64,000 bases of DNA from Desulfobulbaceae bacterium (GTDB lineage Bacteria; Desulfobacterota; Desulfobulbia; Desulfobulbales; Desulfobulbaceae), in NCBI GenBank assembly GCA_011391865.1, contig JAABPV010000044.1, positions 29,177-93,176 of the forward strand. The letters run 5' to 3'. The notes beneath the pieces are model-generated. The model was not told where the DNA came from and searched no databases. It saw nothing but the letters and a program-made list of their open reading frames with translations. Below are positions 18,097-26,534 of the stretch, piece after piece (position 1 is the first letter of the stretch; each line of letters starts with the position of its first letter). The translations under genes were made by a program, and so were the position numbers.

Positions 18097-18394
18097 GAAG
18101 TTCCTCCATCCGGTACACATCCAGCCGTTTCTTGCGGCGGTACATGGAAATGATGATGGCCAAGGCCACGGCGATTTCGCAGGCGGAAACAGCCATGACA
18201 AAGACCGGGAAGACCGCTCCGGCGACCGGATCGGCGGCCCGGAAATGAGCGAAAGCGGCGAAGTTGATATTCGCACCGTTAAGGATGATCTCAACCGAGA
18301 GCAGAATACCGAGCAGGTTGCGCCGGGTCAGCATCCCAAAGATGCCGATGGCGCAGAGAATCAGCGACAGGGCGACGCAGTTGGCCAAGGTCAT
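18089..18394 (-). CDS. nuoK: NADH-quinone oxidoreductase-type complex, subunit K
   Basis: This 101-residue protein has three transmembrane helices. GMLTRRNLLGILLSVEIILNGANINF carries the conserved helix-2 Glu of NuoK (near residue 36). It overlaps nuoJ by 4 nt (ATGA) and nuoL by 8 nt. Confidence 0.93.
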   Translation of the reverse strand: MTLANCVALSLILCAIGIFGMLTRRNLLGILLSVEIILNGANINFAAFAHFRAADPVAGAVFPVFVMAVSACEIAVALAIIISMYRRKKRLDVYRMEELHG

Positions 18395-18921
18395 GGCTTT
18401 TCCTCCTTCTTGTTCTCCCGGCGGGACAGCACTACCGCACCGATCAGGGCCGCGAGCAGCAGCAGCGAGACCACCTCGAACGGCACGATGAAGCCGTTGC
18501 TGGTCGAAAGCAGGCGGATGCCGATTTCGTCAATGCTCACCGGCGCGGCGCGGTGCTCCGTGGTGCGCAGCAGCAGCGAAGGATTGCTGGTGAAGAAGAG
18601 GCAGAGCGCGGTGATGAAACCGGCGATGATCACGCCCTTGCCGACCTGACGGCCCGCGCTGACCCGGCTCAGGCTGTTGTCCACGCCAAGATCGTTGGTC
18701 AGCAGGATGATGATCAGCATGAACACGACAATGCCGCCGACATACAAAGCAATCTGCGCCAAGGCGAGGAATTCCATTTGCAGCATGATGTAGATCGCGG
18801 CAGTGGCGAAGAAGGAGCCGACCAGCGCGATGGCACCATGCAGAAGGTTGGGCAGCGTCACTGCCAGCAGCGAGAGCAGAGCCACTGCCGAGGCAATGAC
18901 ATAGAAAAGGAAATCGTTCAT
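18391..18921 (-). CDS. nuoJ: NADH-quinone oxidoreductase-type complex, subunit J
   Basis: This 176-residue membrane subunit has five helices. ALAQIALYVGGIVVFMLIIILL is the helix-3 region with the pi-bulge Tyr. The start at 18921 gives TGATG coupling with the nuoI stop; an in-frame start 45 nt upstream lies inside nuoI and is unlikely. Confidence 0.93.
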   Translation of the reverse strand: MNDFLFYVIASAVALLSLLAVTLPNLLHGAIALVGSFFATAAIYIMLQMEFLALAQIALYVGGIVVFMLIIILLTNDLGVDNSLSRVSAGRQVGKGVIIAGFITALCLFFTSNPSLLLRTTEHRAAPVSIDEIGIRLLSTSNGFIVPFEVVSLLLLAALIGAVVLSRRENKKEEKP

Positions 18922-19415
18922 CAGCAGGCTCCCTGAGAGGTGGTTTCCGGTTTGTTGAGCACCCACGTTAGCTCATTGCGGTCATACACCGCCAGCTCGA
19001 AATTCTTGCCCAGCGTGATCGCGCCGAAGGGGCAGGCTTCCACGCAGAGGCCGCAGAAGGTGCATTGCGACAGGCGGTAGATGTATTTGCCCAGCACTTT
19101 TTTCCCGGCAAGGTCTTTGGTGGCCAGCACGGAGATGGTGCCGTTCGGGCAGGATTTCTCGCAGATGCCGCAGGCGGTGCAGACGTTCCTGCCGTTTTCG
19201 TCATGCGGCATGTGCAGATGGCCGCGAAACCGGTCGAACATCTTCAGCGTCTCGCGGTTCTCCGGGTATTCCTGAGTGATGGCGGACTTGGGATTGAAGA
19301 AATACTTGATGGTGATGTCCATCCCCTTCGTCAGGGTGAAAAATCCGCTTATCGTCTTGTGCACGTAGCGGCTGATAAATTCCAGCACATTCTCTTTGGT
19401 CGCTGTTGCTTTCAT
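18921..19415 (-). CDS. nuoI: NADH-quinone oxidoreductase-type complex, subunit I (2 x 4Fe-4S)
   Basis: The 164-residue hydrophilic subunit carries two ferredoxin motifs, CTACGICEKSCP (about 79-90) and CTFCGLCVEACP (about 118-129), for clusters N6a and N6b. These clusters bring electrons to NuoB. With no nuoEFG in the window, an external donor such as ferredoxin would have to deliver electrons here. It lies 45 nt downstream of nuoH. Confidence 0.95.
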   Translation of the reverse strand: MKATATKENVLEFISRYVHKTISGFFTLTKGMDITIKYFFNPKSAITQEYPENRETLKMFDRFRGHLHMPHDENGRNVCTACGICEKSCPNGTISVLATKDLAGKKVLGKYIYRLSQCTFCGLCVEACPFGAITLGKNFELAVYDRNELTWVLNKPETTSQGAC

Positions 19416-19460
19416 GGGACTCTGTTATGATATGGAGACGGTTTGCCCCAAAATGTGGAA

Positions 19461-20555
19461 TCAGCCCACCCAGCCCTGCGCCACGAACAGCCCGGAGAGC
19501 ATGAGCAGAATTAGGCTGGCGGGCAGCATGATCCGCCATTCCAGATACATGAGCTGGTCAACCCGGACTCTGGGGAAGGTCCAGCGGAACCACATGTAGA
19601 GGAAGACAATCAGGAATGCCTTGGCGAAGAACCAGAGGAAGCCGGGAATCAGGTTCAGCAGCGGATCAATGACCGGCAGGCCGAAGAGCGGAGCATGAAA
19701 GCCGCCAAGGAAAAAAGTGGTAACCAAACAGGCGGCCACGAACATGTTGACGAATTCGCCTAAGAAAAACATGGCGAAGCTGATGCCTGAATATTCGGTG
19801 GCAAAACCGCCGGTCAGCTCAGATTCCGCTTCGGCGATATCGAAGGGGGTGCGGTTCAGCTCGGCAGTTGAGGCGACCAAGTACATAATAAAAGCCAAGA
19901 TGCCGAGGAACGGCAGCTTGAAAATCCACCAATCAAAGATCGTACCCTGCTGGGCGAGGACGATGCCGCGCAGCGAGGCGGTGCCGGAGAGCATGACGAT
20001 CAGCAGCATCAACAGGGCGATGGAAATCTCAAAGGAAACCATCTGCGCGCCGGAGCGCATCGCGCCAAGCAGCGAATATTTGTTGTTTGAGGCCCAGCCT
20101 GCAAGGAGAATGCCGAGGATGCTCAGGCCGGAAACGCCGAGGACATAGAGCACACCGCCTGCGGGATCCGCCACTTGCAGATGGTGATCAAAGGGAATCA
20201 CCGCCAAAACGAGAAAGGCTGCGCTGACTGGCAGCAGCGGGGCGAGGAAAAAGATGAAGGTATCCGCGCCTGCCGGTTTGATAATTTCTTTGAAAATGGC
20301 CTTGATGCCGTCAGCCAGCGGTTGCAGCAGACCATGCGGCCCCACCCGCATCGGCCCGAAGCGGAGCTGAAAATGGGCGGAAACTTTGCGTTCCAAGAAG
20401 ATCAGCACCGCGCCCAATGAGCCAACCAAAGCCATCAGACTGAGCAGCGCGAGCAGGCCGTTGATGATAGCGGCAGCAGGTTCCGGGAAGATGCTGCGGA
20501 CAATGTCGCCGATGAAGTTGTTCACCGGATAAAGCTCTGCGTAAGAAGACATCAT
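19461..20555 (-). CDS. nuoH: NADH-quinone oxidoreductase-type complex, subunit H
   Basis: This 364-residue membrane subunit has about eight helices and forms part of the quinone chamber. Signatures are ERKVSAHFQLRFGPMRVGPHG near residue 53 and TPFDIAEAESELTGGFATEYSG near 232. It begins 20 nt after nuoD. Confidence 0.95.
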   Translation of the reverse strand: MMSSYAELYPVNNFIGDIVRSIFPEPAAAIINGLLALLSLMALVGSLGAVLIFLERKVSAHFQLRFGPMRVGPHGLLQPLADGIKAIFKEIIKPAGADTFIFFLAPLLPVSAAFLVLAVIPFDHHLQVADPAGGVLYVLGVSGLSILGILLAGWASNNKYSLLGAMRSGAQMVSFEISIALLMLLIVMLSGTASLRGIVLAQQGTIFDWWIFKLPFLGILAFIMYLVASTAELNRTPFDIAEAESELTGGFATEYSGISFAMFFLGEFVNMFVAACLVTTFFLGGFHAPLFGLPVIDPLLNLIPGFLWFFAKAFLIVFLYMWFRWTFPRVRVDQLMYLEWRIMLPASLILLMLSGLFVAQGWVG

Positions 20556-20575
20556 GGCGTGTCACCTGTATTTTT

Positions 20576-21751
20576 CTAACGGTCAATGTCCGGGATGACC
20601 AAATCGAGCGTGGACATGATGGTGATCAGGTCGGCCACCTTGTGTCCGGCGGCGAGTTCGTTCAGCACATTCAGGTTGGAGAAGTTGGGCGAGCGGTATT
20701 TGAGCCGATAGGGCTTGGCACCGCCGTCAGAGACAATGTACACGCCGAGCAGTCCGCGCGGGGTCTCCACTTGGCTGTAATAACTACCCTTCGGCAATTT
20801 GTAGTTCTGCTGCGGCTGGCTGCGGTGCGGGCCGCTGGGGAAACGAGCTACGGCCTGCTCCAAAATCCGCAGCGACTGGGCCATTTCTTCCATCCGCACT
20901 TGGCAGCGGTCGTAGCTGTCGCCAACGCTGCCGAGCGGCACATCAAAATCAAACTGATCGTAAATCGAATAGGGATCGTTTTTGCGGACATCATAATTGA
21001 TGCCTGAACCGCGCAGCACCGCGCCGGTGCTGCCGTAGGACAGGGCTTTTTCCGGCGAGAGGATGCCTATATTCTTTGTCCGCTCCAAGAAGATGATGTT
21101 CTTGTTGAGCAAATTGCTGTACTCGTCCAGCACCTTGGGCATGATGTTCAGCAGATGCTTGACTCTGGGAATGAATGTCTCCGGCACATCAACGGAAGAG
21201 CCGCCTGGCCGAAAATAGTTTACGGTCAGACGTGCGCCGCAGAGTTCCTCAAAGAGGTCATTGATCAGCTCGCGCTCGCGGAAACCATAAAAGAAAGTGG
21301 TGAAGGCCCCCATGTCCATGCCGAGCACGCCCCACCAGAGCAGATGCGACTGAAGCCGTTGCAGCTCGCAGATTATCAGCCGGATGTACTCGCCGCGCTC
21401 CGGCACGCCGATGTCCAAGGCCTGCTCCACCGCCATGCAGAGGCAGAGGTTGTTGGAGAAGGCGGAGAGATAGTCGAGGCGGTCGGAAAGATGGATGTTC
21501 TGGACGTAGGTCTGATTTTCCGCCATCTTCTCGATGCTGCGGTGGATGTAGCCGAGATGCGGCACCACTTCCACCACTGTCTCGCCGTTGAGCCGCACCA
21601 CCACGCGCAGCACGCCGTGGGTGCTGGGATGCTGCGGCCCGATGTTGACAAAGAACTCCTCGGCCTCTTCGTCCTCCGGCGGCGGCAGTCTGAAGCCTTC
21701 CGGCAGCGTGTTTGCGTCAAGACTGTATTCGCTCAATGATTCTGTGATCAT
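20576..21751 (-). CDS. nuoD: NADH-quinone oxidoreductase-type complex, subunit D (49 kDa)
   Basis: This 391-residue quinone-site subunit is related to the NiFe-hydrogenase large subunit, with NIGPQHPSTHGVLR near residue 36, GYIHRSIEKMAENQTY near 66 and a C-terminal STLDLVIPDIDR. It is separate from nuoC here, unlike the nuoCD fusion of enterobacteria. The ATG at 21751 has GGGAAGAAA just before it and is preferred over an in-frame ATG at 21790. Confidence 0.94.
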   Translation of the reverse strand: MITESLSEYSLDANTLPEGFRLPPPEDEEAEEFFVNIGPQHPSTHGVLRVVVRLNGETVVEVVPHLGYIHRSIEKMAENQTYVQNIHLSDRLDYLSAFSNNLCLCMAVEQALDIGVPERGEYIRLIICELQRLQSHLLWWGVLGMDMGAFTTFFYGFRERELINDLFEELCGARLTVNYFRPGGSSVDVPETFIPRVKHLLNIMPKVLDEYSNLLNKNIIFLERTKNIGILSPEKALSYGSTGAVLRGSGINYDVRKNDPYSIYDQFDFDVPLGSVGDSYDRCQVRMEEMAQSLRILEQAVARFPSGPHRSQPQQNYKLPKGSYYSQVETPRGLLGVYIVSDGGAKPYRLKYRSPNFSNLNVLNELAAGHKVADLITIMSTLDLVIPDIDR

Positions 21752-21816
21752 TTTCTTCCCGTTCTTTTCCGTTTCCGCCGCTGTCAACATATCGCCGCCG
21801 CATTGCGGAACATTGC

Positions 21817-22233
21817 TTAATTGTCCAGCACTTTGCCTCGCAGCAGTTTGATTCTGCTCTGCCGCACCTTGCTTTCCAAGCGTCTTTTTTCCGATGCCTG
21901 AGTCGCCTTCGTCGGTTTTCTCGCTTTCTGAACAGCCAACGCTTTTTTGATCAAGTCCCGCAGCCGCTCCAGCGCGTCGAGCCGGTTCTGCTCCTGCGTC
22001 CGGTATTGCTGCGCCTTGATGATGACCACGCCATCTTTGCTTATCCGCGCATCATTGAGGAGCTGCAAACGCTGCTTGCAGATGTCCGGCAGGCAGGAGG
22101 CGTTGATATCAAAACGAAGGTGAATCGCCGAAGCTACCTTGTTCACATTTTGTCCGCCAGCTCCCTGCGCCCGGATGGCCAGCAGCTCAATCTCATGATT
22201 GGGGATGGAGATGTTGCGGGAGATGTGGAGCAT
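21817..22233 (-). CDS. arfB: Alternative ribosome-rescue factor ArfB (peptidyl-tRNA hydrolase domain)
   Basis: The 138-residue protein has the release-factor domain with the catalytic GGQ in RAQGAGGQNVNKVASAIHL (near residue 29), followed by a basic C-terminal tail (KARKPTKATQASEKRRLESK) that in ArfB enters the empty mRNA channel of a stalled ribosome. It frees peptides from non-stop complexes. It lies between nuoBC (12 nt) and nuoD (65 nt) on the same strand, an odd place for this housekeeping gene. Confidence 0.93.
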   Translation of the reverse strand: MLHISRNISIPNHEIELLAIRAQGAGGQNVNKVASAIHLRFDINASCLPDICKQRLQLLNDARISKDGVVIIKAQQYRTQEQNRLDALERLRDLIKKALAVQKARKPTKATQASEKRRLESKVRQSRIKLLRGKVLDN

Positions 22234-22245
22234 GGCTTTCTGCCG

Positions 22246-23502
22246 TTAATACGGCCTCTTCACCACCCGCGTTGGATCGTCATAATCCTTGCGGAGCGGA
22301 TAGCCGGGAAAATCATTTTCCAAGAAGATGCGCCGCAGGTCAGCGTTGTTGCGGAAGCGCACTCCAAAGAAGTCATAAACCTCGCGTTCATGCCATTCCG
22401 CGCCGAGATAGAGGTCTGAGATGGTTGCAATTTCCGCATCGCCAGTGGCCGGGTCTTTCTCGGCACGGCTGCGGAAGAAGAGCTTGTGGCCGTCTCGGCA
22501 GGACAGCATCTGCACCACGATGTCAAACGAGTCCTTCCAATCCACGCAGGTGAGCTGAATGAGCATGTCCAAGCCAAGGCTCTGCTCATTTCTCACGTAT
22601 TCGGCGAAGTTACGGTACTGCTCCGACGGGACAACCAGATCAAGGATGTAGTCCGGCCCCAGTTCAGCAACCTGCTTTGGGGTAATACCCGGATGACTAT
22701 AGACCTCAATAGCCGGGAATTTTTCCTGAAGCATTTGCAGCAGCGTCCAGTTGCTGATGCCCTGCGCCGCTGGTTTCCGGCTCGGAACGACAGGGAATTC
22801 CTCTTTCTTCACGCGGACCGGTTTGGATGCCGGGCTGGCCGCGTTTTCACGCTTGAACTGCTCGCGGGCTTCGCGCGATTCTTCGTCACGCTGCTTCTCC
22901 CGTGAGGCCCATTCCGCCTGTGCCTTGCTGAAGATGTCCTCGAAAGGAACTTGCAGCGTTTCACGCACCTTCCAAGGATTGCGGCGGCCTTCTTTCTTAA
23001 TTTTCTCTTGCAGCTGCAATATGCCTTGAATCAGAGCTTCGGGACGGGGCGGGCAGCCGGGAATATAGACATCTACCGGCACCAGCCGGTCGCCGCCTTT
23101 GATCACATAGTAGGAGTCATAATAAAACGGCCCGCCGGAGATGGCGCAGGATCCCATCGCGATAATGTACTTGGGCGCGGGCATCTGCTCGTAGAGCGTG
23201 ACGAGATTCTTCGCCATTTTCTCATTGATCGTACCGGCCAAGATGATCATGTCCGCCTGACGGACGCTGGCGCGCATGACCTCGTAGCCAAAGCGGGCTA
23301 AATCATGCTTGGCGGCGATGGTGGACATCATTTCAATCGCACAGCAGGAAGTGGCGTAGACCAGCGGCCAGACTGAGTTGGCCCGCCCCCACGCCACCAC
23401 CAGCTCAACTGCATCAACCAGCTTGATGCCGCCGGGTGCTTGCTCAATCAGCTCGCCCGCTTGGCGGACCAGAACTGAGGCTCCGCTGCTGCTTATTCCC
23501 AT
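22246..23502 (-). CDS. nuoBC: Fused complex I subunits B and C
   Basis: This single 418-residue chain joins NuoB (about 1-165) to NuoC (about 255-418). The NuoB part has the cluster-N2 cysteines SCC (53-54), GSC (near 119) and GCPPRP (near 149). The NuoC part has [14 protein letters not shown] and a C-terminal [11 protein letters not shown]. The two are joined by a charged linker of about 90 residues ([20 protein letters not shown]). The ATG at 23502 is chosen because AAGGGGG lies 7 nt before it; it overlaps nuoA by 10 nt. Separate nuoB and nuoC are the common arrangement. Confidence 0.92.
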   Translation of the reverse strand: MGISSSGASVLVRQAGELIEQAPGGIKLVDAVELVVAWGRANSVWPLVYATSCCAIEMMSTIAAKHDLARFGYEVMRASVRQADMIILAGTINEKMAKNLVTLYEQMPAPKYIIAMGSCAISGGPFYYDSYYVIKGGDRLVPVDVYIPGCPPRPEALIQGILQLQEKIKKEGRRNPWKVRETLQVPFEDIFSKAQAEWASREKQRDEESREAREQFKRENAASPASKPVRVKKEEFPVVPSRKPAAQGISNWTLLQMLQEKFPAIEVYSHPGITPKQVAELGPDYILDLVVPSEQYRNFAEYVRNEQSLGLDMLIQLTCVDWKDSFDIVVQMLSCRDGHKLFFRSRAEKDPATGDAEIATISDLYLGAEWHEREVYDFFGVRFRNNADLRRIFLENDFPGYPLRKDYDDPTRVVKRPY

Positions 23503-23876
23503 ACCAGAACCCCCTTGCGCCATGCGTAGATTAAGCCGGAAAACAGAACAAAGATAAAGCAGAACAATTCAAAATAAAGCAGATTGATGGTGACTGCGCC
23601 TGCTGCGCCGGTTGCCACTGCCCGGAAAATAATCATGCAGGGAAAGAGGAACAGCGTCTCAATGTCGAAGAGGAGGAAGAGCAGGGCGAAGATGTAGTAC
23701 GCGACTTTGAAGCGGATGCGCGCCGCGCCTATAGGGGTTTCGGAGCATTCATAGGCCTGCCGCTTGAGAAAGCTGTCCGGCGAGCGATAGGCGAGCAGTC
23801 TGGCCAGCAGCATTGCGCCGCCCGCGAAGATTGCGCCGAGAAAGGCCACGAAACCGATCAGGATATAGCTGTCCAT
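23493..23876 (-). CDS. nuoA: NADH-quinone oxidoreductase-type complex, subunit A
   Basis: This 127-residue subunit has three transmembrane helices and the typical loop [20 protein letters not shown] (residues about 42-61) with the quinone-site Cys44. It is the first gene of the nuo operon, with a strong promoter about 140 nt upstream. Confidence 0.94.
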   Translation of the reverse strand: MDSYILIGFVAFLGAIFAGGAMLLARLLAYRSPDSFLKRQAYECSETPIGAARIRFKVAYYIFALLFLLFDIETLFLFPCMIIFRAVATGAAGAVTINLLYFELFCFIFVLFSGLIYAWRKGVLVWE

Positions 23877-24013
23877 GAAACCGTGATCTCTGAAAGATTG
23901 TTGGATACAGTCGTCTGTTCTGCTCCCTCAGTGAAGAGCAAAATCGGCAGGCTGTCAAGAGGAAAGAACAGTGCGCTCAGTCCGCTGTTCGACAAGAGAA
24001 GGGAAAGATGCTT

Positions 24014-24042
24014 TTTATACCATTTTCATCGCCGCATGTCAA
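24014..24042 (-). promoter_or_regulatory. Strong sigma-70 promoter of the nuo operon
   Basis: On the minus strand TTGACA (24042-24037) and TATAAA (24019-24014) are separated by 17 nt. The -35 box is perfect and the -10 box matches 5 of 6. The start should lie near 24007, giving a leader of about 130 nt before nuoA. This is the only clear promoter for the nuo genes. Confidence 0.8.
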
Positions 24043-24101
24043 AGAAATAGATGGTGAGCATAAACGCAATTGATCAGAAATAATTCACGCAGACTGCCTG
24101 C

Positions 24102-24131
24102 TTGACGGGCACCCTGACAACAGGGTAGTAT
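24102..24131 (+). promoter_or_regulatory. Probable promoter of the M48 protease gene
   Basis: TTGACG (24102-24107) and TAGTAT (24126-24131) are 18 nt apart and lie about 50 nt before the ATG at 24179. Together with the nuo promoter this accounts for the 302-nt gap 23877-24178, in which I see no gene. Confidence 0.55.
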
Positions 24132-24178
24132 GTGGGAAATAGTCTTAGCCCTCGAAAAAGCGGAACAAGCGCACAACG

Positions 24179-25597
24179 ATGACAACGATTCTGCTCAAGC
24201 TCCTTCAGCGCGGCGCAGCCCTGCTGGTGATTACCCAGATCTTGCTGCCGGTTCCTGCGCGCGGCTTCAGCATCGGCGACGAGCGGCTGCTCGGCGAGAA
24301 GCTGCTCTTCGCTGTCCGCAAGAATTTTGCCCTGCTTGACGATCCCGACATTTCCCAGTATGTCAACGGTCTTGGCAGACAGGTGCTGGAGGCCGCCGGG
24401 CCGCAGTATTTTGACTATCATTTTTTTGTGGTCAAGAATGATCAGTTCAATGCCTTTGCCGCCCCTTCGGGTCTGATCTTCTTCAACAGCGGCCTGATCA
24501 AAACGATGAAGAGCGAGGATCAGCTCGTCAGCGTCATGGCCCATGAGGTAGCCCATGTGGTCAGCCGTCATATTTCTTCACGGATGGCCAAACAAACCAA
24601 GGTGACGGCCCTCAGCCTTCTCTTCGGCCTCGCCAGTCTGGCCGCAGGCGATCCGGCTCTGACTTCCGGCCTTTTCACCGGCGCACTGGCTGCGGGCGCG
24701 ACTGCCGGACTGAGTTTTTCCCGGCAGGACGAAGAGCAGGCCGACCGGCTGGCTTTTGACTGGATGCGGAGCACGGGCCGCGACCCGGCAGCGATGGAGG
24801 AGATGCTCAAAACCATGCGGCGGATCACCCGCTACCGCTCTGAGCAGCTACCGCCCTATCTGCTCACGCACCCCAACCCTGAAGACCGGCTCCATTATGT
24901 GCAGTCGCTGCTGGAGCAGGAAGGTCGGGCAGCGGCAGGGCAGGGCGGCAAACGCGGCGACCGCTTTGCCTTTCTCCGCTTTAAGCACCGGGTGTTGAGC
25001 GAATCCTTGAATCCGAACGAGATGCGGACGTGGTGCGTCGGCATCATCGCTTCCGGCAAAGATGCCGAAGAGGTCGGCATGGCCCGTTACGGTCTGGCTC
25101 TGCTCAGTGCCAAAGAGATGGACTTCAGCGGCGCACTCCGCCAGATGGAGCAGGTGCGGATCGAATTGCCCGGCAGGGAGATTCTTGACATCGATTTGGC
25201 CGTGCTACATTTGGAGGCCGGACAACCAGCCGAGGCCCTGAAGCTGCTGCGTCCAGCGTTCAAGCGCGATCCGGGCGACATCTACGCGGCCTTTCAGTTG
25301 GCCAGAGCCTTGGAGCAGGTCGGCGACCTTGCCGGAGCCGAGAGGCTGCATCTCGAAACCGCCAAAGCCCTGCCTGACTATGCAAAAATTTATTACGAGC
25401 TGGGGCGGCTCAAGGCCAGGCAGGGACAGAACGGGGCCAGTATTTTTTATCTCGGCAAGCATTATCTGCATGAAGGCCGGATTGAGCTGGCCAAACAGCA
25501 TCTGCGGCGGGCGGAAAAAGACCAGACCGCCCCGTCCGCCCTGCGCCAAGAAGCAAAATCCATTCTGGAGCGGCTGAAACAGCTGGAGGATGCGTGA
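24179..25597 (+). CDS. Periplasmic M48 zinc metalloprotease with TPR domain (BepA-like)
   Basis: This 472-residue protein has a signal peptide (residues 1 to about 25, ending VPARG). An M48 peptidase domain (about 40-250) carries HEVAH at 122-126 and a downstream EEQADRLAFDW zinc-ligand helix, and a C-terminal TPR domain (about 290-470) follows. BepA of E. coli assembles or degrades outer-membrane proteins such as LptD, and the domain order and length fit it well. The start has a promoter about 50 nt upstream. Confidence 0.9.
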   Translation: MTTILLKLLQRGAALLVITQILLPVPARGFSIGDERLLGEKLLFAVRKNFALLDDPDISQYVNGLGRQVLEAAGPQYFDYHFFVVKNDQFNAFAAPSGLIFFNSGLIKTMKSEDQLVSVMAHEVAHVVSRHISSRMAKQTKVTALSLLFGLASLAAGDPALTSGLFTGALAAGATAGLSFSRQDEEQADRLAFDWMRSTGRDPAAMEEMLKTMRRITRYRSEQLPPYLLTHPNPEDRLHYVQSLLEQEGRAAAGQGGKRGDRFAFLRFKHRVLSESLNPNEMRTWCVGIIASGKDAEEVGMARYGLALLSAKEMDFSGALRQMEQVRIELPGREILDIDLAVLHLEAGQPAEALKLLRPAFKRDPGDIYAAFQLARALEQVGDLAGAERLHLETAKALPDYAKIYYELGRLKARQGQNGASIFYLGKHYLHEGRIELAKQHLRRAEKDQTAPSALRQEAKSILERLKQLEDA

Positions 25598-25652
25598 CAC
25601 ATGGAACCTGAACCGCTTGTTTTCTTGCATTTCTTCAACACAAGGCCAAGTC

Positions 25653-26063
25653 ATGCTCAAACGATTTTCCGTCTCTCTTGAAGAGCATCTGCTGGAGCGT
25701 TTTGACGACTACATCAGTCGGCATGGCTACTCCAACCGCTCCGAGGCGGTGCGGGATCTGATCCGAACCAACCTGATTCAGGAGGAATGGGAGCAAGACA
25801 GCGAGGTGGTGGGTGTCGTCACCTTGGTTTACGACCATCATCAGTCCAAGCTGCAAGACCGGATCACTGAGGCCCAGCATGACTACTACCAGTTGATCAC
25901 CTCGTCAACCCATGTGCATATGGACCATCACAATTGTTTGGAAGTGACTATTGTCAAAGGAAAAGCCTCGCAAGTGCGGGTACTGGCCGAGAAGATGATC
26001 GCTCTGCGGGGTGTGAAAAGCGGCAACCTGACCATGAGCAGCACCGGCGACGGGCTGCACTGA
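25653..26063 (+). CDS. nikR: Nickel-responsive transcription regulator NikR
   Basis: This 136-residue NikR has an N-terminal ribbon-helix-helix DNA-binding domain (MLKRFSVSLEEHLLERFD..NRSEAVRDLIR, 1-50) and a C-terminal ACT-like nickel domain. The high-affinity Ni ligands are present: His in EAQHDYYQ, the two His of HVHMDHHNC and its Cys. NikR represses nickel uptake genes. The ATG at 25653 is where conservation starts. The adjacent gene for the Co/Ni chelatase CbiK suits a role in metal homeostasis; no nik transporter is in the window. Confidence 0.95.
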   Translation: MLKRFSVSLEEHLLERFDDYISRHGYSNRSEAVRDLIRTNLIQEEWEQDSEVVGVVTLVYDHHQSKLQDRITEAQHDYYQLITSSTHVHMDHHNCLEVTIVKGKASQVRVLAEKMIALRGVKSGNLTMSSTGDGLH

Positions 26064-26084
26064 AAGAGGAAAAGGGGGAAGAGT

Positions 26085-26522
26085 GTGGAATATCGGACAG
26101 GCACTGTTGGCCGGGTGATTGCGGCCCGTTTTGATGATGGCGAGGATTTTCTTGGCGGGCTACGCAAGCTGGTGCTGCGGGAGCAGATCGCCAGCGGCTG
26201 GTTTCAGATCATCGGCGCACTGGGCAGGGCAGGGGTGGTGACTGGCCCAAAAGAGCCGGTGGTGCCGCCGGAGCCAATCTGGCGGGAGGTGGAGGCGGTC
26301 TGCGAGGTGATCGGCACTGGCTCCATCCATTTGGACAACGGCGAGCCGAAAATTCATCTCCACGCCGCATTAGGTGATCACGGCGAGACGCTCACAGCCT
26401 GCGTCCGCCGCGACAGCCGGGTTTACCTGACCTTGGAGGTGCTGCTTTTTGAGCTGAACGGCCTTGAAGCCTCCCGTCCTTGGGATGAGCAGGGCGGCTT
26501 CAGCAAGCTGCGCTTCGCCTGA
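26085..26522 (+). CDS. PPC (DUF296) domain protein
   Basis: This 145-residue protein has the plants-and-prokaryotes-conserved fold: GTVGRVIAARFDDGEDFLGGL, SGWFQIIGALGRAGVVTGP, and GSIHLDNGEPKIHLHAALGDHG, with the conserved histidines that bind a metal ion in structures of this family. Prokaryotic members act as trimers and their role is unknown. The start codon is GTG with GGGGGA 6-11 nt before it. It lies 21 nt after nikR, probably in one transcript. Confidence 0.85.
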   Translation: MEYRTGTVGRVIAARFDDGEDFLGGLRKLVLREQIASGWFQIIGALGRAGVVTGPKEPVVPPEPIWREVEAVCEVIGTGSIHLDNGEPKIHLHAALGDHGETLTACVRRDSRVYLTLEVLLFELNGLEASRPWDEQGGFSKLRFA

Positions 26523-26534
26523 ACGAACATCCTG

